Shown here one piece after another: positions 43,368 to 52,531 of a stretch of DNA of 64,000 nucleotides. The notes under the pieces are model-generated. The model was given only the letters and a program-made list of their open reading frames with translations. It was not told where the DNA came from and ran no database searches. Where the stretch lies: positions 496,001-560,000 of the forward strand of contig NZ_JWTA01000004.1 in NCBI RefSeq assembly GCF_000813825.1, written 5' to 3'. A program made the position numbers and the translations under genes. The DNA is from Chryseobacterium taiwanense. GTDB taxonomy: Bacteria > Bacteroidota > Bacteroidia > Flavobacteriales > Weeksellaceae. The first letter of the stretch is position 1. Every line of letters begins with the position of its first letter.

Positions 43368-43994
43368 TTAAAATAAAAGTTGAATTTTATTTCTGCCCAG
43401 CTTTAGTTTTCCTTCTTCTTCCAGCTGTTTCAATAATCTGGAAACAACAACTCTGGCCGTTCCCAACTCGTTTGCCAACTGTTCGTGCGTGATGATGATT
43501 GTACTAGAATTTGACAATTCTGATTTTTTCTGAAGCAGATTCAGCAATCTTTCGTCTACTTTTTTGAAAGCGATTGCGTTGATAATATCCAATAATTCTT
43601 CGAAGCGTTTATGATAAAGGCGGAAAATATAATCTAACCATTCCGGATATTCTTTGATAAAAAGAGAAACTTTATCTACAGGTAAAAACAGAATCTCGGT
43701 ATCTTCTTCCACTTCGGCTTTTACAATACTTTTTTCATTGTGCATTCCGCCCAAAAACGACATAATGCAGCTTTCTCCGGCTTTGATGTAGTATAATAAA
43801 ATCTCGCGTCCGTCTTCCTCGGTACGAATGACCTTCATCATACCTCTCATCACAATAGGAATGGAACGGATGGAGGAATTCTCATCTAAAATAATATCTC
43901 CTTCCTGATACGTTTTTACAATTCCATACTGATAAAGTTTTTCAACCAGCTCGGGAGAGGAATTAAATTCTGAAGATAAAACCGTGTTTTCCAT
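43368..43994 (-). CDS. Crp/Fnr-family regulator of the sulfur module, copy 2
   Basis: A 208-residue regulator. The N-terminal beta-roll (about 25-125) includes YQEGDIILDENSSIRSIPIVMRGMMKVIRTEEDGREILLYYIKAGESCIMSF; Cys in GESCIMSF could be a redox-sensing residue. The C-terminal winged helix has ITHEQLANELGTARVVVSRLLKQLEEEGKLKL (about 168-199). It stands first in the module after the GH20 gene (19 bases). The twin 22-bp sites are its likely targets. It would replace the BigR or CstR repressors that control similar operons elsewhere. Confidence 0.9.
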   Translation of the reverse strand: MENTVLSSEFNSSPELVEKLYQYGIVKTYQEGDIILDENSSIRSIPIVMRGMMKVIRTEEDGREILLYYIKAGESCIMSFLGGMHNEKSIVKAEVEEDTEILFLPVDKVSLFIKEYPEWLDYIFRLYHKRFEELLDIINAIAFKKVDERLLNLLQKKSELSNSSTIIITHEQLANELGTARVVVSRLLKQLEEEGKLKLGRNKIQLLF

Positions 43995-44013
43995 AATACT
44001 ATTAAATTCCTTA

Positions 44014-46287
44014 CTAATTTACGCCAATTTCATCTACAAAAAGCCACGCTTTTGAATCTGCACCTGGATTTCCGGCAGGAATAATCCCAGCATTTTCAAT
44101 TTTAACTTTGATATATTTTGAGTTTTGATTTCCTACGGTAAGCTTAATTTTCCCTTTCGCATTCAGGATTTCTTCTTTCCCTATTTCTTTGATCAGTTTA
44201 AAATTCGTTCCGTCATCAGAAATAAAGATTTGCGCTGATTTCGCAAAATGGATCCAGCTTCCTTTATTATCCAAGGTATTAAAATACACTTCTGAAAACT
44301 GTGTTTTCTGCCCAAAATCAATAGTTGCCACCACATCTTTCCCCTGAAATCCTAACCATGTTTTTCCCAACTGTCTTTGGTTTCCGATAATTCCGTCTAC
44401 CAAAGTGAAAGCTCCTCCAAAAGAATAATTCTCGCTCGGCTGTTGCTCCAATGTAATTTTTTTGCCTGTCGTTTTTGAAACTGTAAAAGTTTGTGAGGAA
44501 ACCGCACTTTTTAATTGTCCGTTTTCAAAATAAGCAGATTTTACCGTTAATGATTTTGAAACTGAAATAGGATTTTTATAACCCTGAGAATTTGCGGTAG
44601 GATCAGTTCCGTCTAATGTATATCGAATTCCGTTAGGATCCTGTGACGTTGAAAGTTCGTAAGAAACCCCTGTATTGGCCGCCGTTACTTTTCCGGTAAT
44701 ATTATAGATGCTTTTTGCATAATTCACTCCCATTTTATCCAACATCTTGAATTCATTGATCACTCTTCCTTCAAATTCCTTATAATTTTTAGGATCAGAA
44801 GTTCCCCATCCGACTTCTGAAAGCGCGAACAATCTTGGGAAGATCATATACTGAACCTGCTTAAAGTCTAAAATATATTCCGTCCATAAGTTTGCCTGAA
44901 CCCCTTTGATAAACTTTGCCTGTTCTGCGTTCAATTCGCTTGGAATCGGGTTGTAAGAATATACTTTATCTAAAGGCGTAAATCCTCCGAAAGCATTCGG
45001 TTCTGTGGCAGGATCTCCCTGATAATGATCAAAATAACAATAAGAACCCGGAGTCATGACAGCAAAATGTCCTGATTTGGCAGCTTCAATTCCTCCATTC
45101 ACACCTGTCCAGCTCATTACGGCTGCATTGGGAGCTAATCCACCTTCTAAAATTTCGTCCCAACCGATAATTTTTCGCCCTTTAGAGTTCACATATTTTT
45201 CAATTCTATGGATGAAATAACTTTGCAAGCCATGCTCATCTTTCAAATTATTCTTTTTAATCAATTCCTGACAATGTGCACATTCTTTCCATCGGGTTTT
45301 TGGACACTCATCACCTCCGATATGAATGTATTCAGAAGGGAAAAGCCCCATCACTTCATCCAGAACATTTTCCAAAAACTTGAACGTTTCATCTTTAGGG
45401 CAGAAAACATCATCAAAGACGCCCCATTTTGTTGCCGGTTCAAAAGGACCTTTTGTACAGGCCAATTCTGGATAAGCAGTCAATGCAGCTAATGCATGAC
45501 CCGGCATTTCAATTTCCGGAACTACTGTAATATGTCTTTCCTGAGCATATTTTACTACTTCTTTAATCTGATCCTGTGTATAAAAATAAGGACCGTAAGG
45601 TTTTCCATCAAACGTATTATCAACATACGCTCCGATCATCGATTCTTTACGTTTTGCACCAACTTGTGTAAGTTTCGGATACTTTTTAATTTCAATTCTC
45701 CACCCTTGATCGTCTGTTAAATGCCAGTGAAAAGTATTTAACTTATACATTGCCAGATAATCGATATACTGCTTGACTTCTGCAACCGTGAAAAAATGAC
45801 GGCAAACATCCAGATGCATTCCACGCCAAGCGAATTTGGGTTCGTCTTCTATTTTCATTGCAGGAATTTTCCCTGAATCTTTATACTGTTCAAATAATTG
45901 AATCAGTGTCTGAAGAGCAAGAAAATACCCTTGTTTTGTATAAGAATTTATGGTAATACGTTTTGGAGAAATATAAATGGAATATTTTTCATTTTTTTCA
46001 TCATTCTTTTTGGGTATATGTGATAAAGTTGACGGATACAGTGAGTATACTAAATGAACTTTATCTTGATTTTTTTCATATTTAAAATTAAAGCCTTGAG
46101 CAAAATGCTTCTTAAAATATTCTGTTTCTTCCTTAGGAAGATATTCACTTAATATAAATGCTTTAGGAATGATAAATTCGCCCTCCGAAAATTCAATTTT
46201 CTGCGGATAAGGAATTAAATTCAGTTTTTTTTGAGAAAAAATAAGGTTTGAAATAAATAAGAAAAATACCAGTAAAAAACGCAACAT
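44014..46287 (-). CDS. Beta-N-acetylhexosaminidase (GH20) with C-terminal F5/8 type C domain
   Basis: A 757-residue exported enzyme (signal 1-18). Domains are GH20b (about 20-150), the GH20 barrel (about 152-500) with the Asp-Glu catalytic pair in HIGGDECPKTRW, a chitobiase-like beta domain (about 545-605; SQDPNGIRYTLDGTDP), and a discoidin/F5-8C carbohydrate-binding domain (about 610-755). It removes terminal GlcNAc or GalNAc from glycans or chitin fragments. With beta-mannosidase and glycosylasparaginase nearby it completes part of an N-glycan degradation set. No sorting tail. Confidence 0.93.
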   Translation of the reverse strand: MLRFLLVFFLFISNLIFSQKKLNLIPYPQKIEFSEGEFIIPKAFILSEYLPKEETEYFKKHFAQGFNFKYEKNQDKVHLVYSLYPSTLSHIPKKNDEKNEKYSIYISPKRITINSYTKQGYFLALQTLIQLFEQYKDSGKIPAMKIEDEPKFAWRGMHLDVCRHFFTVAEVKQYIDYLAMYKLNTFHWHLTDDQGWRIEIKKYPKLTQVGAKRKESMIGAYVDNTFDGKPYGPYFYTQDQIKEVVKYAQERHITVVPEIEMPGHALAALTAYPELACTKGPFEPATKWGVFDDVFCPKDETFKFLENVLDEVMGLFPSEYIHIGGDECPKTRWKECAHCQELIKKNNLKDEHGLQSYFIHRIEKYVNSKGRKIIGWDEILEGGLAPNAAVMSWTGVNGGIEAAKSGHFAVMTPGSYCYFDHYQGDPATEPNAFGGFTPLDKVYSYNPIPSELNAEQAKFIKGVQANLWTEYILDFKQVQYMIFPRLFALSEVGWGTSDPKNYKEFEGRVINEFKMLDKMGVNYAKSIYNITGKVTAANTGVSYELSTSQDPNGIRYTLDGTDPTANSQGYKNPISVSKSLTVKSAYFENGQLKSAVSSQTFTVSKTTGKKITLEQQPSENYSFGGAFTLVDGIIGNQRQLGKTWLGFQGKDVVATIDFGQKTQFSEVYFNTLDNKGSWIHFAKSAQIFISDDGTNFKLIKEIGKEEILNAKGKIKLTVGNQNSKYIKVKIENAGIIPAGNPGADSKAWLFVDEIGVN

Positions 46288-46369
46288 ACTACGGGATTAA
46301 GATTTCAGCGAATATACTTAATTTCCGAAATTCACCTATCTTTTTTAACTTATTAAAAGCTAAAATATC

Positions 46370-46377
46370 TAATTTTG
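46370..46377 (+). promoter_or_regulatory. -7 promoter element of the DUF4197 gene
   Basis: TAATTTTG, an exact TAnnTTTG match, 13 bases before the ATG at 46391. Confidence 0.6.
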
Positions 46378-46390
46378 CATAAAATAGACA

Positions 46391-47194
46391 ATGAAAAAAA
46401 CAATTGTATTGGCTGGAATGTTATTATTTTCAGTTTCGACACAAGCACAAATTTTTGATGCCATTAAATCTGCTGTAAAAGATAATACGGGTATCGATCT
46501 TAATACGCCTGTAAAAACGACAACTTCTACTACCACTCCAAAAAGTACTTCTACAACTTCTTCTCCCGTAAACCTTGGAAGTCTTACCTCAACACAAATC
46601 TCATCCGGATTAAAAGAAGCCTTAAGCCTAGGAGTGAATGAAGGAGTAAAAAAACTGGGTGTGACTGACGGCTTTTTAAAGAATGAGGCTGTAAAAATTT
46701 TAATGCCGGAAAAACTAAGAAAAGTTGATACCACTCTTCGTTCTTTAGGATTGGGAAGTCTTGCAGATGAAGGGGTAAAATTACTCAACAGAGCTGCTGA
46801 AGATGCAGTAACAGAAGCGGCTCCTATCTTTACGAATGCCATCACTTCGATGACGATCACAGATGCAAAAAATATTCTGTTGGGGAACGATAATGCAGCA
46901 ACAAATTACTTACAAACCAAAACGCAGACTCAGCTTTTTACAGCTTTTCAGCCTAAAGTAAAAGCTTCTCTAGGAAAAGTAGGCGCAGACAGTGTTTGGA
47001 AAAGTATCATTACAAAGTATAATACATTAACTGGACAGTCTGTAACAACCGATCTTAATAATTACGTCACCACAGAAACCATCAACGGTGTTTTTAAAAT
47101 GGTTGCTGAAAAAGAAGGCGGAATAAGAAATACTCCTGCCATGAGAACGACGAGTATTTTGCAGAAAGTGTTTGGAGCGCAGGATGGGAAGTAA
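46391..47194 (+). CDS. DUF4197 exported protein
   Basis: A 267-residue protein with signal peptide 1-19. A Thr/Ser-rich linker (TPVKTTTSTTTPKSTSTT) follows, then an all-helical DUF4197 domain (about 60-265; SGLKEALSLGVNEGVKKLGVTDGFLKNEAVKILMPEKLRKVD and SMTITDAKNILLGNDNAATNYL). The family is frequent in Bacteroidota and Proteobacteria; function unknown. The Thr/Ser linker could be O-glycosylated. Single gene, convergent with the SDR gene. Confidence 0.9.
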   Translation: MKKTIVLAGMLLFSVSTQAQIFDAIKSAVKDNTGIDLNTPVKTTTSTTTPKSTSTTSSPVNLGSLTSTQISSGLKEALSLGVNEGVKKLGVTDGFLKNEAVKILMPEKLRKVDTTLRSLGLGSLADEGVKLLNRAAEDAVTEAAPIFTNAITSMTITDAKNILLGNDNAATNYLQTKTQTQLFTAFQPKVKASLGKVGADSVWKSIITKYNTLTGQSVTTDLNNYVTTETINGVFKMVAEKEGGIRNTPAMRTTSILQKVFGAQDGK

Positions 47195-47217
47195 TCTTCT
47201 TTGATCATAAAAATTGA

Positions 47218-47263
47218 TTTTCCCAATCTCTCAGATAAAAATCGATGTAAGAGATTGGGAAAA
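47218..47263. terminator. Bidirectional terminator between the DUF4197 and SDR genes
   Basis: Perfect 14-bp stem TTTTCCCAATCTCT (47218-47231) / AGAGATTGGGAAAA (47250-47263) with an 18-base loop. Confidence 0.75.
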
Positions 47264-47266
47264 ATT

Positions 47267-48058
47267 TTAAACTATTTTCAAAACTCCAGAATCTGCTCTT
47301 AAAGAAGCACCATTGGTAGCAACAGATAAAGGACTTGAAAGATAAGTAGCTAAACTTGCCATCTCAGACGGATCTATAAATCGTTGCAGCAAAATATGGG
47401 CATTTGATTGCTGTAAAACGGCATTTTTCATTACTTCTACATCAAGATTTTGAGACTCAGCAATATTTTCCATAACGTTTGCAACTCCATCAGAATAAGT
47501 CGGTCCACCCAAAATTGTATTTACCGTAACTTCAGTTCCTTTTGTCAATTTAGATAATCCATTAGCAATTGCTGACATCGCAGATTTTGTCATTCCATAA
47601 TGGATCATATTTTCTGGAATGTTCACTCCGGATTCGCTACTGATAAAAATAATCCTTCCCCATTTCTTGTTCAGCATTTCCTGTAATAAATGTCTTGATA
47701 AACGAACACTGCTCATCACATTGATTTCAAAATATCTATACCATTCATCATCTGTAATATTCTCAAAATCTTCAATTCCAAAAATTCCGACGTTGTTTAT
47801 TAAAATATCAATATCGGTAAGTTGTAATAAAAGTTTTTCCACTTCTTCTTTTTTAGAAAAGTCAGCAGCTATCGCTGAAATGGTAGCGTCAGGAAATTGT
47901 TCCTGTAATTTTTCCTTTGCCTGATCAGTCTTTTCTTTTTGCCGTCCGTTAATGATAACCGAAACTCCTTCATTTAATAGTTGTTGTGCCATAGCAAATC
48001 CGATTCCCTGTGTTGAACCGCTTATAAATGCTTTTTTTCCGTTTAGTTTTAAATCCAT
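47267..48058 (-). CDS. SDR-family oxidoreductase, copy 3 (TetR-linked)
   Basis: A 263-residue short-chain dehydrogenase from the ATG at 48058 (MDLKLNGKKAFI). The cofactor motif is SGSTQGIG, NNVG lies near 84, the catalytic Ser in FISSESG and the pair YGMTK. An ATG nine codons upstream is possible, but would place the start inside the operator at 48069. It follows the tetR gene on the same strand and shares its operator motif, so it is probably the TetR target. Substrate unknown. Confidence 0.9.
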   Translation of the reverse strand: MDLKLNGKKAFISGSTQGIGFAMAQQLLNEGVSVIINGRQKEKTDQAKEKLQEQFPDATISAIAADFSKKEEVEKLLLQLTDIDILINNVGIFGIEDFENITDDEWYRYFEINVMSSVRLSRHLLQEMLNKKWGRIIFISSESGVNIPENMIHYGMTKSAMSAIANGLSKLTKGTEVTVNTILGGPTYSDGVANVMENIAESQNLDVEVMKNAVLQQSNAHILLQRFIDPSEMASLATYLSSPLSVATNGASLRADSGVLKIV

Positions 48059-48068
48059 TATTTTATTT

Positions 48069-48086
48069 TTGTAATGATCACTCAAA
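48069..48086. promoter_or_regulatory. TetR operator candidate before the SDR gene
   Basis: TTGTAATGATCACTCAAA shares 14 of 18 bases with the palindrome before tetR (48692-48709), including TTGTAATGATC without change. Confidence 0.6.
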
Positions 48087-48103
48087 AAATAGTTAAAAAA
48101 ATT

Positions 48104-48685
48104 TCAATCTAGTATTTTTAGTTGTAATTCAATCTGTTGTCTAAGTATCTTTTCATTAGGATACATTCTTCTCAACGAGTTAATTCCACACCAAAGAGTA
48201 ATCAGGAATTTCCCTAGTGAATCCGCAGGAAGCTTTGACTTAATATTCCCACTCTGTTGCTCTTTAGTAATCACTGAAGTATAAAGTTTTTCTGTTTCTT
48301 TTAATATTTCAACCGCTTCATTTTCTAATTCATCATCTACAAAAGTCATTTCTATAAGTGTATTTGCAACGATACAGCCTTTCATATGAGCCTTTTCTGA
48401 GGCTACAGCCACGGAAATAAAAAAATCTTTGATCAACTGAATAGGATGATCACTCTTTTCAACTTTCCATTTAAAATCATCAAAATCTTCTCTTCGCTGC
48501 CGCAGTGATTTCTTGAAAAGTTCTTTTTTCCCACCTTTGAATGTATTATAAAGACTTCCAGCTCCTGCACCGGTAGCTTTACTGAGATCAGCCAATGAAG
48601 TAGCATTATATCCTTTTTCCCAAAATAATTCCTGAGCTTTGAGAATTAATTCGTTGTCCTGATAAAGATTAGGTCTTCCTTTCAT
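48104..48685 (-). CDS. TetR/AcrR-family regulator
   Basis: A 193-residue repressor. The N-terminal helix-turn-helix is GYNATSLADLSKATGAGAGSLYNTFKGGKKEL (about 24-55), with the unusual GAGAGS turn common in flavobacterial members. The C-terminal ligand domain (about 75-190) resembles the TetR_C group with CIVANTLIEM. It lies 45 bases upstream of the SDR gene. The palindrome TTGTA-N8-TACAA seven bases before its start suggests autorepression. Confidence 0.92.
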   Translation of the reverse strand: MKGRPNLYQDNELILKAQELFWEKGYNATSLADLSKATGAGAGSLYNTFKGGKKELFKKSLRQRREDFDDFKWKVEKSDHPIQLIKDFFISVAVASEKAHMKGCIVANTLIEMTFVDDELENEAVEILKETEKLYTSVITKEQQSGNIKSKLPADSLGKFLITLWCGINSLRRMYPNEKILRQQIELQLKILD

Positions 48686-48691
48686 TTATTA

Positions 48692-48709
48692 TTGTAATGA
48701 TCGATACAA
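48692..48709. promoter_or_regulatory. TetR operator candidate before tetR
   Basis: TTGTAATGATCGATACAA: TTGTA and TACAA are perfect arms around a GATC centre. Lies just upstream of the tetR start. Confidence 0.65.
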
Positions 48710-48768
48710 AATTAGTGAAAAAATTAAAATAAAAAAGTATCGTCGATGAAAAAGTAAAATTTCTCAAC

Positions 48769-48841
48769 AAGATTGCTGAAGGTAGAGTAACCGAAACCAC
48801 TCTATCTTCATCAATCTTATTACTTCATCTTACAAAGTAAT
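48769..48841. other. Two consecutive hairpins in the 722-base region before SusC
   Basis: First hairpin: 20-bp stem (48769-48788 with 48799-48818), one mismatch and one G-U pair, loop AACCGAAACC. Second: 7-bp stem ATTACTT/AAGTAAT (48819-48841). No T run follows, so a simple terminator is unlikely. The rest of the gap (48842-49407) is very AT-rich; I see no open frame or clear -7 element in it. Confidence 0.6.
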
Positions 48842-49407
48842 CAAGATGTATTCATATTTTTTTGTTCAAAAATTAACAATTTTACGGTCGATTTTTGACT
48901 TAAAATTCTTTCAATTTAAGATTCCAAATTGCATTTCTTTTTAATTACATCATTTTTATGATAAGTGATGCTTTTTCAAATAAGAAATTCTGTTTTCATT
49001 TCTAAAATAACTCCATTTTTTTGACCGCAAATATTATTTCAAATTAATGTGATTTTATTTTTTAATAATTTTTCTTGGATAAAAGAAAATTTGTTTCAAC
49101 TCCATTTTTTAGGGAAACAAAATCTTATAAAAAACTAAAAATATGATAAAAATCATATTCTACTTCAAACAAATAATAAAATTAAAATACTGAAAAACAA
49201 TTAATTAAATCCAAATATTAACATTAAGTTAAAAATCATTAAATTTTTATTAAAAAAAGTTTAATATAGAAAGCAAATTAAAACATCGAAATGCGCAATC
49301 GATTACATAAAGGTTTTTAATTATTTTTTTCAGTAGTTTTTTGAGAAATAGCTAATCTCATTTTTCGTATTGAAAAGCAAAATTTAACACATCAAAAAAC
49401 TTAAATT

Positions 49408-52400
49408 ATGTCATTTGAAAAAATAGCAGAATCTGGCTTTCTGGTTCGTAAAAAACTTGCGGTTTTATTTTTGTTTTCATCTGCTGCAATTTTTGCGCAA
49501 CAGGGCAAAGAAGTAAGCGGAAAGATTACCAACAACAAACAAGCTCCTATTCCTGATGTAACGGTAAAGGAAGAAGGTACAGAAAATTCCGTTACAACCG
49601 ATGCAGAAGGTAATTTTGTCATTAAGCTGTTAAAAGATCAGTCTTCTCTTTCTGTTGAAAATGAAAACTTTCAGTCGCAGATCATCCCCGTAGACAATCG
49701 CTCTTTTATAACAATCCCACTCAAAGAAGAGAAAACGAAAAACATCGAACAGGTTGTTTTAGTAGGTTACGGAAGCGTTAAAAAATCAGATCTTACCGGT
49801 TCTGTCAATACTTTAAGCTCTGATAAGATTGTGGAAAGAAATACAACAAGTCCGCTTGAAGCCATACAGGGAAGTATGGCTGGAGTGAATATCACTTCAA
49901 ACTCAGGAAGAGTGGGTGATGGTTTCAAGATTAGTATTCGTGGGAGCAATTCTCTTATCTCATCAGGAAATCCATTGTTTGTAGTAGACGGTGTACCAAC
50001 AGATAATATCGACTTCCTTAATCCTCAGGATATTGCCAGAATGGATGTTTTGAAAGATGCATCTTCAGCGGCAATCTACGGTTCCAGAGGAGCAAGCGGT
50101 GTTGTTATTGTCACCACCAAAAGTGGGGCAACTGTAAAATCCGGAATTAATGTTTCTGTGGAAACGTCATACGGAATAAGAACAGCAACCCGCCTCCCCA
50201 AAATGATGACGGGAGCTGAATGGTGGAATTTTCACCAAGCCGCGTATCTGAGTTCGACACCCACTACCCAGACTCCTGCACAATTGGCTACTCTGGCAGG
50301 AAATCAAAGTCCGCTTTTAGTTCAGCGAGCCAATAACGGATATAATTTCGACTGGTATGATGCTGTATTGCAACCTGGTGTTATGCAAAATCATTATGTA
50401 AATATTTCAGGAAGATCAGACGGTGGATTAGGATATAACCTTTCTTTTGGTATTCAGGGAAATGAGGGTATCATTGCCAATGATTCTAATGACAAGTATA
50501 CGTTTAAACTTGGCATCAATCATAAAATCAATTCTAAATTTACTACAGGAGCCAATATTACTGTGGCAAGAACGATTACTGAATATGGTAGCGATACTGC
50601 CATGCGTTCTGCATTCAGCTTCAGTCCGCTTATGTCGCCTTACGCAGTTGATGCTATGGGAAATGATATTCCTGGCCAATTGTTTTTGCTCCCAGGAAAG
50701 CTTACTTATCCGGACGGTTCGTGGGCCATCAATAAAACAAGTACAATAAATCCGTTGTTAGAGATTGCCAATTCAAGGCAAAATGAAAGAATCTGGCAGA
50801 CTTTGGGGAATTTATTTTTCCAGTATCAGCCGAAAAAATGGCTATCCTTTAAAACAACTTTTTCTGCAGGATTCTCAAATACCAATCTCGGAATATCGAA
50901 TACAGCCCAAACGAATATCGGGATTGCCCTTATCAACAAAAACTCTGCATCGGTAGCTAAAACAGAAAATTTTAATTATACCTGGGACAACCAGATTGAT
51001 TTAAAATATACATTCAATGATGCACATGATGTGAGCCTACTCCTCCTTCAAAGTTTGTATTCTAATGAAAATGAATCATCGTATGGGTATTCAAACGGAC
51101 AGCCTTTCAATTCAGAATTTTACAACTTAGGATTTGGTCTTCAAAGCAGTTATCAGCTTCAAGCTCCTCCTTACATGAAAAGAACGCTGAACTCTTATGC
51201 TGTACGATTAAATTATGCATTTAAAGACAAATATTTATTGACAGCATCTACCAGATGGGACGGCTCTTCTGTATTGTCTACAGGTAATAAGTGGACCGCT
51301 TTTCCTTCTTTGGCCTTAGGATGGAAAATCAATAAAGAATCTTTTCTTGAAAATGTAAAATCTATTTCAGATTTAAAACTGAGAGCCAGTATTGGGTATA
51401 CAGGAAATGATAATGTAGCTCCCTATCAATCTCTTGCGTTATTGGATCAACAAACTTTTTATGCCAATGGAAATGAGCTGGTTCCAGGATTACAGTCTTC
51501 TGTATTTGCCAATCAATCGCTTACCTGGGAAAAAACACGAGAGCTTAACTTTGGATTGGATTTCGGATTTCTCAGAAACAGAATCACAGGTTCGGTGGAT
51601 GTATATGACCGTCTTTCAGAGAATCTGATCTACAGACAACAATTACCTGCAGAGATGGGTGTAAAATATATCTATGGGAACGTTGGTTCTGTAAGTAACA
51701 AAGGTGTTGAAGTCATGCTAAACACAAAAAATATAAAAAGTAATCTCATTACCTGGGAAACTACTTTCACGTTCACAAAAAATGTAAATAAGCTCGAATC
51801 TATTTACAATCAGGATCAGGTAAGTGACAAAGGAAATAATCTTATTTTGGGATCTAGCTTAAACCCTAATTTTAATTATGTATATGATGGGGTTTGGCAG
51901 GAAAGTGAAGCAGCCCAGGCAGCCGCTTACGGAATGGCACCGGGACAAGCAAGACCTAAAGACATCAATGGAGATGGTAAGTTTGATGCTAATGACAGAA
52001 CAACTATCGGAAGTTCTGTTCCGAAATGGCAGGGAAGTTTTTATTCAAGGCTTACCATAGGGAAATTTGATTTTAATTTTTCGATCATAACCAGTCAGGG
52101 ACAAACCGTTTTAAGTACATTCCATCAAAACTTTGCCGATGTTTCGGACAGAGGACGTCAAAAAATGGCAATGGAATATTTTGTACCCACCAACAGTGCA
52201 GGAATTGCTTCTAATGCGAATAACAGCAACCCAAGACCCGGACCTGTAGCAACCGGAGCCGGAGCTTTCTGGTCAACAGGATTTGGCTATTACAGAGATG
52301 TATCATTTACCAAAGTAAAAAATATTTCTCTAGGATATACTTTTGAGCCCGAATTTCTTAAGAGAATAAAAATGACGAATTTGAGAATTTACGTAAACGT

Positions 52401-52521
52401 TCTTGACCCCTTTGTCTTTACTAAATTCGACGGATATGATCCGGAATGGGCTGCAGCGAATATGGGAATAAACAGACCCGCAGCAATAACTACACAATTG
52501 GGATTAAGTGCTAAATTTTAA
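49408..52521 (+). CDS. SusC/RagA-family TonB-linked outer-membrane protein
   Basis: A 1037-residue receptor. After the signal (about 15-31, cut near FAQ) comes a carboxypeptidase D-like regulatory domain (about 35-105; VSGKITNNKQAPIPDVTVKEEGTENS), TonB box EQVVLVGYGSVKKSDLTGSV (about 114-133), plug with SISSRG-type motif ISIRGSNSLISSGNPLFVVDGVP, and a large barrel ending ITTQLGLSAKF. It imports oligosaccharides or peptides bound by its SusD partner, ten bases downstream. No glycosidase, SusE/F or ECF sigma/anti-sigma gene adjoins it, so the substrate is open. Confidence 0.95.
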   Translation: MSFEKIAESGFLVRKKLAVLFLFSSAAIFAQQGKEVSGKITNNKQAPIPDVTVKEEGTENSVTTDAEGNFVIKLLKDQSSLSVENENFQSQIIPVDNRSFITIPLKEEKTKNIEQVVLVGYGSVKKSDLTGSVNTLSSDKIVERNTTSPLEAIQGSMAGVNITSNSGRVGDGFKISIRGSNSLISSGNPLFVVDGVPTDNIDFLNPQDIARMDVLKDASSAAIYGSRGASGVVIVTTKSGATVKSGINVSVETSYGIRTATRLPKMMTGAEWWNFHQAAYLSSTPTTQTPAQLATLAGNQSPLLVQRANNGYNFDWYDAVLQPGVMQNHYVNISGRSDGGLGYNLSFGIQGNEGIIANDSNDKYTFKLGINHKINSKFTTGANITVARTITEYGSDTAMRSAFSFSPLMSPYAVDAMGNDIPGQLFLLPGKLTYPDGSWAINKTSTINPLLEIANSRQNERIWQTLGNLFFQYQPKKWLSFKTTFSAGFSNTNLGISNTAQTNIGIALINKNSASVAKTENFNYTWDNQIDLKYTFNDAHDVSLLLLQSLYSNENESSYGYSNGQPFNSEFYNLGFGLQSSYQLQAPPYMKRTLNSYAVRLNYAFKDKYLLTASTRWDGSSVLSTGNKWTAFPSLALGWKINKESFLENVKSISDLKLRASIGYTGNDNVAPYQSLALLDQQTFYANGNELVPGLQSSVFANQSLTWEKTRELNFGLDFGFLRNRITGSVDVYDRLSENLIYRQQLPAEMGVKYIYGNVGSVSNKGVEVMLNTKNIKSNLITWETTFTFTKNVNKLESIYNQDQVSDKGNNLILGSSLNPNFNYVYDGVWQESEAAQAAAYGMAPGQARPKDINGDGKFDANDRTTIGSSVPKWQGSFYSRLTIGKFDFNFSIITSQGQTVLSTFHQNFADVSDRGRQKMAMEYFVPTNSAGIASNANNSNPRPGPVATGAGAFWSTGFGYYRDVSFTKVKNISLGYTFEPEFLKRIKMTNLRIYVNVLDPFVFTKFDGYDPEWAAANMGINRPAAITTQLGLSAKF

Positions 52522-52531
52522 TTAAACCATC

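Noticed and set aside
46369..46860. Open frame on the minus strand opposite the DUF4197 gene
   Set aside because: The plus-strand frame has a signal peptide, a known domain and a promoter; the opposite frame is a shadow of it.
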